64,000 nucleotides of DNA. Origin: Polaromonas glacialis (GTDB lineage Bacteria > Pseudomonadota > Gammaproteobacteria > Burkholderiales > Burkholderiaceae_C). The translations under genes were made by a program, and so were the position numbers. Positions 37,880-47,917 of this stretch are shown piece by piece. The notes below the pieces were generated by a model. That model did not search any database. It was given only the letters and a program-made list of their open reading frames with translations, and had not been told where the DNA came from. Position 1 is the first letter of the stretch, and each line of letters starts with the position of its first letter. The DNA is taken from the NCBI RefSeq assembly GCF_000709345.1, contig NZ_KL448323.1:332884-396883 (forward strand), given 5' to 3'.

Positions 37880-38518
37880 TCAGCATTTGAGTATCGGGCT
37901 CGGCTTGAAGACCACGCTCTGCAGCATGACTTGGGTTTGCTGGTTCATGCCGTAACCCAGACCCGTGATCAGAAACGCTTTTTGATTGGTGCAGCCGCCC
38001 GGAACGTGGTATGGAATTGTCTCCACGATATAACGGGGCAACTTTGCGGGCAGGGCACTGTTACCCGTAGAGAAGCCGCTGCCGCGCCCGGTATATTCAC
38101 CCAACGTAACGTAACGCCTGGAGGAACCGGTGTCTTCAAAATTAATGGATTGATAAAAGGGCGTGGTTGTCGATGTATTGGTATTGCACAAGCCACGGTT
38201 TTCGGCCGTAGCGCCGCAGCCTTGGGCAAACAACTGAAGGTTGCGGCTGTCCAACTCAGCCTCACGGCTGTTGCTTTCTGTGTTGGGACCCATGATGTCT
38301 ATCTCGGCATCGCCCAAGGCCGCTTCGGCAGCCTGAAAGGCAATTTGCCGGTCCCGGTCGTTGCGCGCAGCCTTTTCGCTCAGCAAGGTCAGGCGCGCGC
38401 CAAATGCCGTCATCATAAAAATCGCGCTGAGCATGATGAGCACGACAATGAGCGACATGCCCCGCTGGCCGGAGCGTTGAGCATGAAAAACAAGTCGGTT
38501 GGCAACCATGACCATCAA
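37880..38518 (-). CDS. pilX: Type IV pilus minor protein PilX
   Basis: A 212-residue prepilin-like protein with a hydrophobic N-terminal helix after GQRGMSLIVVLIMLSAIFMM; PilX carries the peptidase site without the usual Glu5 pattern of major pilins. A helical stretch AFQAAEAALGDAEIDI follows. It overlaps pilW by 4 bp and lies 4 bp before pilY1, its functional partner in the pilus-tip complex. Confidence 0.9.
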   Translation of the reverse strand: MMVMVANRLVFHAQRSGQRGMSLIVVLIMLSAIFMMTAFGARLTLLSEKAARNDRDRQIAFQAAEAALGDAEIDIMGPNTESNSREAELDSRNLQLFAQGCGATAENRGLCNTNTSTTTPFYQSINFEDTGSSRRYVTLGEYTGRGSGFSTGNSALPAKLPRYIVETIPYHVPGGCTNQKAFLITGLGYGMNQQTQVMLQSVVFKPSPILKC

Positions 38519-39441
38519 TCCTGGGGGTTGCGCAGTTTGAACGTTGCGTTGAACACGCGCCTGAGTCTGCCGTCATTCGGTGCAGTGAATACCAGGCCTG
38601 CCTCGGTGCTGCTACCTGTAAATTCTTTTCCCAAAGGATAAAGATTGTTTTCAGTCGCTGTGGCGGATTGACCTTGAGAACTGCCCAAGTCTCCACGAAT
38701 AACCAATCCAACACGGATAGCAACCACCTGCTGCCAATTGGTAACGCTTTGTCCGCTCACCCATTGCCGGGGCACGCTGTCGCCGTTGGTGTCCAGGCCG
38801 TACATGACCTGGAATGTTTCCACGCCTTTGAGAATGGGTTGCGTATTGCGGGTCAGGGTTGTTGCTGTCGGATCTCCACGTGAAATGCACTGCAGCGACG
38901 GCTCGCCTGTACTATCGTTAGCAACCCAGAACAGGCTAAGGGCCACATCATCAGCATTGAGCGGATAATTTTGGGCAACGCCCTGGCAGTCGATCATGGA
39001 TCCGTCAGGTTTGGTAGCGTCGGTGGCTAAGCTTGAGCCGTGAAACCGTAAAGCAAGTGTGTCACTCTGGTTGATCCCTCCGTTGTTCGTTGCTCCGTCA
39101 TTCGTGATGCTGGTGGCTACGGTAACTTTAGAATTGTTGAATCCACGCACGGTCGGGAACGAGGAAGCCACGAAACGCCGACTATTGTCATCTCCATCTC
39201 CATCGCGCTGGGTGTAGTTCTGATAGCCTGCCAAGCGTGCCGCCTGACCAATGACTTCAAGCGCAAAGCGTCCGTTTTCCTGAATTTCCTGGCCGGCGTC
39301 TACAGTTCGATAACTTGAAAGTGTCACGGAATATAGTGCTGTCGCAGCCAACGTGATCAGGCTGGCCAGGACCAGCGAAACCAGCAGTTCAACTAGGGTG
39401 AGACCACGTTGCGCAAAAAGGGCAGCGGGCGTCATCGTCAA
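38515..39441 (-). CDS. pilW: Type IV pilus minor protein PilW
   Basis: A 308-residue prepilin with site RGLTLVELLVSLVLASLITLAAT and the PilW-type helix GQEIQENGRFALEVIGQAARLAGY. It takes part in the priming complex with PilV, PilX and PilY1. Start and stop overlap both neighbours by 4 bp. Confidence 0.92.
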   Translation of the reverse strand: MTMTPAALFAQRGLTLVELLVSLVLASLITLAATALYSVTLSSYRTVDAGQEIQENGRFALEVIGQAARLAGYQNYTQRDGDGDDNSRRFVASSFPTVRGFNNSKVTVATSITNDGATNNGGINQSDTLALRFHGSSLATDATKPDGSMIDCQGVAQNYPLNADDVALSLFWVANDSTGEPSLQCISRGDPTATTLTRNTQPILKGVETFQVMYGLDTNGDSVPRQWVSGQSVTNWQQVVAIRVGLVIRGDLGSSQGQSATATENNLYPLGKEFTGSSTEAGLVFTAPNDGRLRRVFNATFKLRNPQD

Positions 39442-40049
39442 TCCTCGAAATCTTTTTGATTTCCAAACACGGTAATGACAATCCTGGGGCGATCATCCGT
39501 TGCGATTGCCTGCATGACTTTGTCGTTCTTAGCGGTCTTGGCCGCCCATCCCAACTTGATCATGATCATGTCGCCCTGGTCGTCGCAGGCCCAGCGATAC
39601 AGGCCTTCACTAGAACCCGAAGTGTCTTTAGGCGCGCTATCCCGGCAAACTTTTGCACGTCCTCCGGGAAGGTCTGTAGTTACCCTGTTTTTCCATTCAT
39701 TGAGCATGAAGGCCGTCAATTGGGCTGGCGTACACGCAGCCGAGGTGCCTTTGCACTCCGTTATCGTGCCTGTGTTTGCAATGCTGGTATCCAGAACGCT
39801 TAAAGCGCTTGTGCCTTCGGACGCTGAGATTGAGGCCGATGGAACCAACTGCGCGATTTCTTCGTAATCCCGGGCGAGTTGTGTTGCAGTAGCGGCTTGG
39901 GTCGAGAACTGGTTGCTGCGTAAAGTCGCGAGTTGCAGGCCTGCCGTTCCCAGCATCCCGATAGCAAAAATCACCAGAGAAACCAGAATTTCTATCAAGG
40001 CAAATCCTTGATTTTTTTGTAGATGGAGGAACTGGCCAGATCGTTGCAT
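39438..40049 (-). CDS. pilV: Type IV pilus modification protein PilV
   Basis: A prepilin with GFALIEILVSLVIFAIGMLGTAGLQ, the typical PilV N terminus, and a soluble C-terminal part with paired Cys. The ATG at 40049 places 15 residues before the cleavage Gly; an earlier start at 40073 is possible. It is the first gene of the 16-gene minus-strand run. Confidence 0.92.
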   Translation of the reverse strand: MQRSGQFLHLQKNQGFALIEILVSLVIFAIGMLGTAGLQLATLRSNQFSTQAATATQLARDYEEIAQLVPSASISASEGTSALSVLDTSIANTGTITECKGTSAACTPAQLTAFMLNEWKNRVTTDLPGGRAKVCRDSAPKDTSGSSEGLYRWACDDQGDMIMIKLGWAAKTAKNDKVMQAIATDDRPRIVITVFGNQKDFED

Positions 40050-40153
40050 AGCCGAAGTGTATCTGCGCCTCACACTTATTTAGGCAGGATCCGACAGATG
40101 GTTAAAAATGGCGGATAAGCGTAACTATGGCGACTATTTGTTAGCCTATACGT

Positions 40154-40603
40154 CTACCGCCCCACCTCATCCACCATCGCCCTGAACTCGTCAATATCCT
40201 CAAAACTCCGGTACACGCTGGCAAAGCGGATGTAGGCGATCTTGTCGAGTTTTTTGAGTTCCAGCATGACCAGTTCGCCCAGGCGGTTTGAGGCTACCTC
40301 GCGCAGGCCCAGGCTCAGCAGCTTTTCCTCGATCTGCTCGACCGCCGCATCGATCTGCGCGGTGCTGACCGGGCGCTTGCGCAGCGCCAAGGTCATCGAA
40401 CCCAGTATCTTGCTGCGCTGGTAGTCGGTGCGGCGGCCGTCCTTCTTGACGATGGCCGGAAAGCTGACGTCGGCGCGCTCGTAGGTGGTGAAGCGCTTTT
40501 CGCAGGCCGCGCACTGGCGGCGGCGGCGTATGAATTCGGCGTCTTCTGAAACCCGGGTTTCGACCACCTGGGTTTCAAGGTGACTGCAAAAAGGACATTT
40601 CAT
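40154..40603 (-). CDS. nrdR: Transcriptional repressor NrdR
   Basis: NrdR is an ATP/dATP-sensing repressor of ribonucleotide reductase genes. The 149-residue product has the zinc ribbon [17 protein letters not shown]...[13 protein letters not shown] and an ATP-cone domain. The ATG at 40603 is the universal family start; the open frame before it is not conserved. It follows glyA on the same strand. Confidence 0.97.
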   Translation of the reverse strand: MKCPFCSHLETQVVETRVSEDAEFIRRRRQCAACEKRFTTYERADVSFPAIVKKDGRRTDYQRSKILGSMTLALRKRPVSTAQIDAAVEQIEEKLLSLGLREVASNRLGELVMLELKKLDKIAYIRFASVYRSFEDIDEFRAMVDEVGR

Positions 40604-40614
40604 GCGTCCTCCCG

Positions 40615-40683
40615 GCAATTTTTGAAGCGTTTCAGGCCGTTTGCGCAACAGCCACGGGCGCAAGCAGCTATCGATTCAATAGC
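40615..40683 (-). repeat. Dispersed two-hairpin repeat, copy 6 (between glyA and nrdR)
   Basis: Well-formed copy: GCTATTGAATCGATAGCTGC, TTGCGC...TTGCGCAAAC, GGCC and an A/T tail. The glyA-nrdR messenger would carry both hairpins. Confidence 0.88.
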
Positions 40684-40703
40684 TGCCGCGCCGTTCATGG
40701 CGT

Positions 40704-41948
<1,245 letters not shown>

Positions 41949-42013
41949 GGCAGTCCTTCAAGACTTCGGTTCCTTGTCCTTTGGCTCTGTTTCAGAGCAG
42001 AGGAAGCAAGGGC

Positions 42014-42132
42014 TGCCCAGGCGAACGGCTGAACGCTTTTTGGCCAAATGGCCGCAAACGGTGCGCTTCCCCGTGGTGTCCCACGTCCGCACCGATGGTT
42101 GTAAAACCCCGGTGCCTATCGCCAGTCGCGCA
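42014..42132 (-). ncRNA. Probable ZTP (pfl) riboswitch upstream of glyA
   Basis: Read on the minus strand, this 119-nt leader has GCGACTGGCG near its 5' side, CACCACGGGGAAGCG in the middle and CCGTTCGCCTGGGCA at its 3' end, in the order and wording of the pfl/ZTP aptamer. ZTP aptamers commonly control purH and one-carbon genes such as glyA. About 65 nt remain to the glyA start, including a small hairpin GCTCTG/CAGAGC; no U run is seen, so control of translation is more likely than termination. Confidence 0.82.
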
Positions 42133-42179
42133 CCGCGCTAGTGTAGCGCAGGGTGCTTGCCCGGCCAGTTCTCAAGCCT

Positions 42180-43091
42180 TCAGGACTGGTCTAGTTGCGC
42201 CACATCCTGTGAAGGCTTGCGGTCGGATGACTGGCGCTGGGTCTCGGCTGGAAAGGACACCGATGTGGTTTGCGCGGGCGCTGACGCTGCAACAAAGCGC
42301 GGCGTGGTGGTGGGCGGGCGCTTGCCGCCGACCACGGCCAGCAGGCGGGCGCGTTCGGCCATCACCTTGCTCGCATAGCCGCCGTCGCTTTCCAGATTGG
42401 CGGCGCCCACATAGTATTTCAGCCCGCCTTCGATGGAGCCGGCGCGTGTGATGCATTCCTGCAGCACCTTGACGCCAACCCGCAGGTTGGCCACCGGGTC
42501 GAAGGCCGCGAGTCGGCCGCCGATCTTGGCGTATTTGTCATGATGGACCTGCGTCATCACCTGCATCAGGCCCTGGGCGCCCACCGGGCTCTGGGCGAAC
42601 GGGTTGAAACCCGATTCGATCGCCATGATCGCCAGGATCAGCGTCGGGTCGAGCTTGACGTTGTGGCCGATCTCGAAGGCTTCGGCCACCAGCGTTCCGA
42701 CGGGCTCTTGCGCCACCGAATACTTCTTGCTGATCCACGAGGCGACGGCCGCCTGCTGGCTCGACAGTGCCTTGGGCTTGTCGGCTACCGGCCGCTCGGC
42801 CACCACGACCACGGTTTCCCGGGGCGTGAAGCTTTCCGGTTCAACCACGATTGCGCGCCGTTCCTGCAGCCAGGCCATGAGCTTGACCTCGCCGGTGTCG
42901 CGCAGGTCGGGCCGGGCCATCAGCGTGACCACCGCAAAGGCCACGACCAGGCCCAGAAGGGCAAAACTGCTGTGCGTTATCACGAAAAATCCGCGGGCAA
43001 TGTCGTCGGCAACCGTCCCAAGGCCGCTCCGCACATTCTTAAAAAGATCCTTGACGTTGAAATCAGGACGGTTGTTCACTAGCGCTGTCAT
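42180..43091 (-). CDS. Lytic transglycosylase (SLT domain), membrane-anchored
   Basis: A 303-residue protein with an N-terminal hydrophobic helix (SSFALLGLVVAFAVVTLM, about residues 40-58) and a C-terminal SLT goose-type lysozyme domain: catalytic Glu in AIMAIESGFNP, then SPVGAQGLMQVM and the C-terminal YYVGAANL. It cleaves peptidoglycan glycan strands from the inner-membrane side. It ends 48 bp before the riboswitch. Confidence 0.9.
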   Translation of the reverse strand: MTALVNNRPDFNVKDLFKNVRSGLGTVADDIARGFFVITHSSFALLGLVVAFAVVTLMARPDLRDTGEVKLMAWLQERRAIVVEPESFTPRETVVVVAERPVADKPKALSSQQAAVASWISKKYSVAQEPVGTLVAEAFEIGHNVKLDPTLILAIMAIESGFNPFAQSPVGAQGLMQVMTQVHHDKYAKIGGRLAAFDPVANLRVGVKVLQECITRAGSIEGGLKYYVGAANLESDGGYASKVMAERARLLAVVGGKRPPTTTPRFVAASAPAQTTSVSFPAETQRQSSDRKPSQDVAQLDQS

Positions 43092-43528
43092 AGCACTCCT
43101 TTCTTTGCATGCAGACCTTGGAGGGTTGCGCAGGCTTTGATTGGGTCGCCATCAAACCAGGCAGATGCCTGCCGGTTGTTGACCCTCGTTGATACTGCCG
43201 GGGAAGGCAGCGCGTTCGGGTAAGCCCTTATCTTTGTGGGACTTGAGCGCATTCTAGTTTCCGGTTAAATAACCTGTCAATAATAAAGAATTTGTTTGAT
43301 ATATCTAATAATGTTTGAAGATGGCTTTTTTCGTGGAATAATGCTTCATTTCATGCTTTGCTGTGTTTCTTTGCAAAGCTTGCTTCAGGTAACGTTTGGG
43401 GCCGATGGGTTTGGGCAGTGCTTCGGCTGCAGCCTGAAAATGGCCAAAGAAAATCTCAATCACCCCGGTTTGCGTGATTGAAAAATTAGGCTTGCCGGCA
43501 TGATGCGGCGGCTTTAACCTTCAGTTGT

Positions 43529-43701
43529 CCGAGTTATTCGGATGCCAACCGGGTAACCAGTCCCGGTAATACCCGGAAGCAATCACTTGCTTCCATCGCA
43601 CTGCGAGACGATTCATCTCTCCTTTTGCGAAGCCAGATGGCATGGGTTTTATGCCCGCCATCAACCCCGGCCAGTTCTGCTGACCGGGGTTTTTCTTTTT
43701 T
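43529..43701 (+). ncRNA. Candidate structured RNA or attenuator leader
   Basis: Five consecutive stem-loops lie in 170 nt: TCCGA/TCGGA (43529-43543), CCGGGTA/TACCCGG (43550-43577), GAAGCAA/TTGCTTC (43577-43594), GGCAT/ATGCC (43639-43655) and AACCCCGG/CCGGGGTT (43663-43691), the last followed by a T-rich run. The terminator is 64 bp before the DUF748 gene. I recognise no known RNA family; it could be a small RNA or a leader that attenuates the next gene. Confidence 0.45.
43663..43701 (+). terminator. Strong Rho-independent terminator before the DUF748 gene
   Basis: AACCCCGG pairs with CCGGGGTT, with CAG/CTG inside the loop, followed by TTTTTC and more T. It ends a transcript before, not after, a protein gene. 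Confidence 0.85.
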
Positions 43702-43764
43702 CCGGCGACACGCTTCACGGCAGGGCATTGACCTTTGGCGCCGGGTGTCAAAAACTAGGCCCCT

Positions 43765-46700
43765 ATGTCAGGCAATGCAATCAATCCCGGGTGGCGCAAC
43801 CGTCTAAACACTTTTTGGGCCGGCGCCGGCGCGGTGCTTCGTTCGCCCCGCTGGCATCGCCGCGTGGCCTGGGCCGTCGGCATCTGGCTGCTGGTCTGGG
43901 CGCTGGCCTATGTGGCCGTGCCGCTGCTCGTCAAGTCGCAACTGGAACGCCTGGGTTTTGAAAAGCTGGGTCGCCGGGTGAGTGTCGGTTCGGTGGATTT
44001 CAGGCCCTGGTCGCTGGAGCTGACGGTGCATGACCTGGCGGTGGCCAAAGCCGGTCCGGCCGCTGCCGAGCCGGCTTCCCCGCAGGCCGTTCCCCAGCTG
44101 AAAATCCGCCGCCTCTATATAGATGCGGAACTGGCGTCGCTGCTGCGGCTGGCGCCTGTCGCCGATGCGCTGGCGGTCGAGGAGCCGGCGCTCTCGCTGA
44201 CCTATTTCGGCCAGGGGCGCTATGACATCGACGGCATCCTGGAGCGGCTCAAGACGGCCGAGCCGCAACCGGCCGGCGACGGCGCGCGGTTTGCGCTTTA
44301 CAACCTGGTGCTCAGCGGCGGCCGGGTGGACGTTGCCGATGAATCGGTCCACGCCACGCACAGCCTGCACGACCTGCACCTGGCGGTGCCCTTCCTGAGC
44401 AATCTGCCTTCTCAGCGCGAGATCAAGACCGCGCCCCGGCTGGCGTTCGTGCTCAACGGCAGCCGGTTTGACACGGCCGCCGTGGCGACGCCGTTCGCGC
44501 CGACGCGCCAGACCGACGCAACGCTCCAGTTGCGCGATCTTGACTTGCAGCCCTACCTGGCGTACTGGCCCGACAGCCTGCCGTTCCGGCTGCAAAGCGC
44601 CGTGCTGCAGGCCGACATCCAGCTCGCGTTCGAGCAGAACCCCGCGCCAAGCTTGAAGATTTCCGGAAGCGTCACGGCCGGCAAGGTGCGGCTGCTGGAA
44701 GCCCGGCCGCCCGGCAGCGCGCCCGGCGCCGGTCCCGAACTGCTGGCCTTTGACCGCCTGCATCTGGTGCTCGACGATGTGCGGCCGCTGGAGCAACTGG
44801 TCAAGCTGTCGGCGGTGGAACTGGGCGCGCCCCTGCTCTCCGTCACGCGCGACCGGGCAGGGCGGCTTAACCTGCTGCCGGCCGGGCAGCCGGTTGCTAC
44901 AAAAAGCGTAGCTGCAAGCTCACGTCCAGCAAGCGGAGAAGGCCAAAATGATGCTAAAAATCAGGCCGCAACGACTTCCGCCCAACCCTGGCGCATCCAG
45001 GTGGACAGCGTGGACGTCAAGGGCGGCGCGCTGGACTGGCGCGATGAAAGCCTGCCGTCGCCTGCCCGCATCCGCCTCAAGGACCTGACGCTGAATGCCA
45101 CGTCAATCGCCTTTCCGTTCGCGGACAACGCGCCGCTCCAGTTCAGCGGCTCGCTCGGGCTAGCCCCGTCCATGCCGGCTTCTTTGCCCGTGCAGGTCAA
45201 AACCGCTGCAAGGTCGGCCACGAAACCGCAGGTCGCCGTTGCCGCCGTGCCGCCGTCAAGTCCGCCAACTGCTACGCTTTTCACCTTCAAGGGCTCGGCC
45301 ACCGACACGGCCGCCAATGCCACGGCCACCGTCAGTGCCTGGCCGCTCGACATGGCGGCGAAATACGTCGGCCAGTTCCTGCTGCCCGCGCTCAGCGGCC
45401 GGCTGGATGCCGACATCGGCTTGACATGGCGGGCCGCCCAGGCCGGCAAGCCGCAGGCCCTGCGCATCATCGCGCCCGCGCTGGCGCTCAGCGATGTGCA
45501 ACTGGCGCAAGGCGGCGACGCGCTGGTGTCGGTGCAGCGCGCGGAACTGGCCGGCGTGGACATCGACCTGCCGGGCCAGTCCTTCAGCGCCGCCAGCCTG
45601 CAGCTCGGCCAGCCCCGGGCGAAGGTCGAGCGCGATGCCGGCAAGCGCTGGATGGTTGAACGCTGGCTGGTGGCCCGCGAACCGTCAGCCGCAGCGCCCG
45701 CCGCCGCATCTGCCAAGCCGGCCGCCCCTTCGTGGGCCGTCGCCATCGATGAAGTGGTGCTGGACGGCGGCGCCATGTCGTTTTCCGACAAGGCCGGCGA
45801 CAAGCCGGTGGCCTTCGAGGTCACGGCGGCAAATGCCCGGCTCGGCGCGCTGGTGCTGGGCGACCGCCCGGCCGGGCGCAAGCAGGCCGCGCAGGCCATG
45901 CCGCTGTCGGCTTCGCTGCGGCTGGCCAGCGGCCGGTTTGCGCCGGGCAAGCTCGATTTCAAGGGCGATCTGGCCCTGGCGCCGCTGCAGGCCAAAGGCC
46001 AGCTGGCGGTCGAGCGACTGCCGGTGCAGGCGTTCGAGCCTTATTTTGCCGGCGCGCTGAACATCGAACTGCTGCGCGCCGATGCCAGCTTCAAGGGCCG
46101 GGTCGCCTACCGCGACACCGCCGCCGGGCCGCAGGCCGAGGTGGCGGGCGACGCGGCGCTGGAGTCGTTCAGCGCCAACACCCTGGCGCCGGCCGAGGAA
46201 CTGCTGGCCTGGAAGTCGCTGAACGTGCGCGGCCTGAAGGTGGCGCTGGAACCGGCCAGGCCGACGCGGGTGGACGTGCGGGAAACCGTGCTGAGCGACT
46301 TTTTTGCCCGCGTCATCATCCTGCCCGACGGCCGCATCAACCTGCAGGACCTGGTGAAGCCGGCAACGACCGGGGCCGGTAAAACCCCAGCCGATGCTAC
46401 AAAAAACATAGCTGAAAACGCAATACAGACCAGCGGAAACGGCCTAAAAAACTTGAAAAACCCGGAAATTGCCGCCGCCGCGCCGTCCGGCCCCAAGCCG
46501 GTCATCAACTTCGGCCCGATCAGCCTGCTCAACGGCCAGGTGCGGTTTTCCGACCGCTTCGTCAAGCCCAACTACTCGGCCGACCTGAGCGAGCTGACCG
46601 GCACGCTCAGCGCGTTTTCTTCCGTAGCGCCTGCCACGCCGGCCAACGGCGCGGCGGCGGCGCCCGCCATGGCCGACCTGGAACTGCGCGGCAAGGCCGA

Positions 46701-47706
46701 AGGCAGCGCGTCGCTTGAAATCACCGGCAAGCTCAACCCGCTGGTCACGCCGCTGGCGCTGGACATCACCGGCAAGGTGCGCGACCTGGAACTGCCGCCG
46801 CTGTCGCCCTATGCCATCAAGTACGCGGGCTACGGCATCGAGCGCGGCAAGATGAGCGTCGATGTGAACTACGTGGTCTTGCCCAACGGGCAGCTCACCG
46901 CCAAAAACAAGCTGGTGCTGAACCAGCTCAGTTTCGGCGACAAGGCCGAAGGGTCCACGGCCAGCCTGCCGGTCAAGCTGGCCGTGGCGCTGCTGGCCGA
47001 CCGCAACGGCGTGATCGACCTGGACCTGCCCATCAGCGGCTCGCTCAACGACCCGCAGTTCAGCCTGGGGCCGGTCATCGTCAAGGTGATCCTCAATGTC
47101 ATCACCAAGGCGATCACCGCGCCCTTCAGCCTGCTGGCCCGCGCGCTGGGCGGCGGCGGCGACGAACTGGCGACGGTGAACTTCGCGGCCGGCAGCGCGC
47201 AGTTGTCGCCAGACGCCCGCGCCGGACTCGACAAGGTCGCCAAGGCACTGGCCGAGCGCCCGGCGCTGCAGCTCACCGTGGTCGGCACCGGCAGCCTGGA
47301 TGCCGAGCGCGACGCCTACCAGCGCGAGCAGCTGGCCGAACGCGTGCGCGCCGAAAAGCGCCGCCAGCAGGGCGGCGCCGCGACTGAAGCCGCCAGCGTC
47401 GGTGCGGACGAATACCCGGCGCTGCTCAAGGCGGTGTACCGGCAAAGCGAGCTGCCCAAGCCGCGCAACCTGGTCGGCCTGGCCCGGGACCTGCCGGTCG
47501 GCGAGATGGAAAAGCTGCTGCTCTCCGGCATTGCGGTCAGCGCCGAAGACCTGCGCCAGCTCGCTGTGAAGCGCGGCCAGGCGGTCAAGGATTACCTGGT
47601 TTCGCGTGACTTGCCGCCCGCCCGGCTGTTCCTGGGCGCGGCCAAAGCCGTGCCGCCAGACGCCAAATGGACGCCGCATGCCGAACTTAATTTGGCAATG
47701 CCGTAA
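43765..47706 (+). CDS. AsmA-like DUF748 domain envelope protein with OmpA-like C terminus
   Basis: A 1313-residue protein with one N-terminal membrane helix (VAWAVGIWLLVWALAYVAVP, about residues 33-52) and the opening LVKSQLERLGFEKLGRRVSVGSVDFRPW typical of DUF748/AsmA-type proteins. These form long beta-groove structures thought to move lipids or support outer-membrane assembly. The C-terminal part (LATVNFAAGSAQLSPDARA) resembles an OmpA peptidoglycan-binding domain. Two dispersed-repeat copies are translated in frame at residues about 378-400 and 878-899, in linkers. Confidence 0.85.
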   Translation: MSGNAINPGWRNRLNTFWAGAGAVLRSPRWHRRVAWAVGIWLLVWALAYVAVPLLVKSQLERLGFEKLGRRVSVGSVDFRPWSLELTVHDLAVAKAGPAAAEPASPQAVPQLKIRRLYIDAELASLLRLAPVADALAVEEPALSLTYFGQGRYDIDGILERLKTAEPQPAGDGARFALYNLVLSGGRVDVADESVHATHSLHDLHLAVPFLSNLPSQREIKTAPRLAFVLNGSRFDTAAVATPFAPTRQTDATLQLRDLDLQPYLAYWPDSLPFRLQSAVLQADIQLAFEQNPAPSLKISGSVTAGKVRLLEARPPGSAPGAGPELLAFDRLHLVLDDVRPLEQLVKLSAVELGAPLLSVTRDRAGRLNLLPAGQPVATKSVAASSRPASGEGQNDAKNQAATTSAQPWRIQVDSVDVKGGALDWRDESLPSPARIRLKDLTLNATSIAFPFADNAPLQFSGSLGLAPSMPASLPVQVKTAARSATKPQVAVAAVPPSSPPTATLFTFKGSATDTAANATATVSAWPLDMAAKYVGQFLLPALSGRLDADIGLTWRAAQAGKPQALRIIAPALALSDVQLAQGGDALVSVQRAELAGVDIDLPGQSFSAASLQLGQPRAKVERDAGKRWMVERWLVAREPSAAAPAAASAKPAAPSWAVAIDEVVLDGGAMSFSDKAGDKPVAFEVTAANARLGALVLGDRPAGRKQAAQAMPLSASLRLASGRFAPGKLDFKGDLALAPLQAKGQLAVERLPVQAFEPYFAGALNIELLRADASFKGRVAYRDTAAGPQAEVAGDAALESFSANTLAPAEELLAWKSLNVRGLKVALEPARPTRVDVRETVLSDFFARVIILPDGRINLQDLVKPATTGAGKTPADATKNIAENAIQTSGNGLKNLKNPEIAAAAPSGPKPVINFGPISLLNGQVRFSDRFVKPNYSADLSELTGTLSAFSSVAPATPANGAAAAPAMADLELRGKAEGSASLEITGKLNPLVTPLALDITGKVRDLELPPLSPYAIKYAGYGIERGKMSVDVNYVVLPNGQLTAKNKLVLNQLSFGDKAEGSTASLPVKLAVALLADRNGVIDLDLPISGSLNDPQFSLGPVIVKVILNVITKAITAPFSLLARALGGGGDELATVNFAAGSAQLSPDARAGLDKVAKALAERPALQLTVVGTGSLDAERDAYQREQLAERVRAEKRRQQGGAATEAASVGADEYPALLKAVYRQSELPKPRNLVGLARDLPVGEMEKLLLSGIAVSAEDLRQLAVKRGQAVKDYLVSRDLPPARLFLGAAKAVPPDAKWTPHAELNLAMP
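44896..44962 (+). repeat. Dispersed two-hairpin repeat, copy 7 (inside the DUF748 gene)
   Basis: GCTACAAAAAGCGTAGCTGC, AGCTCACGTCCAGCAAGCGG, GGCCAAAATGATGCTAAAAA. It encodes a Ser/Ala/Gln-rich linker, in frame. Confidence 0.82.
46396..46460 (+). repeat. Dispersed two-hairpin repeat, copy 8 (inside the DUF748 gene)
   Basis: GCTACAAAAAACATAGCTGA, an AACGC...CAGCGG half, GGCCTAAAAAAC. It is in frame and encodes ATKNIAENAIQTSGNGLKN between repeats of the AsmA-like body. Confidence 0.82.
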
Positions 47707-47917
47707 AAACAGCGAAAATACGCGGATTGCTTTAATGTCTAAAGCTGTAGGTAGCCAGGCCTTGCAAGCCACAAACCAAATTTTTCTTCGCTGACAGAAC
47801 TTCCTGTTCTTCGCCCCTTGAGTCTTGACGCTGCCGGCAGGCACGCTGGTTTGGGGCTTTGAATGCGTGGCGCAGGTGCTGTTGCTGGCGGCTTTTTTTC
47901 CGAAACGATTGTTAACT

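Larger units (their letters stand above)
43092..43764. other. 673-bp gap with AT-rich core and candidate RNA
   Basis: The divergent gap between the transglycosylase and DUF748 genes has an AT-rich stretch at about 43256-43320 (promoter-like TAATAAT at 43306) and a hairpin-rich region ending in a terminator (43529-43701). No convincing ORF lies inside. Confidence 0.7.

Noticed and set aside
43521..43751. 76-codon minus-strand ORF in the gap before the DUF748 gene
   Set aside because: It overlaps the hairpin-rich region and terminator; composition is unlike a protein gene.
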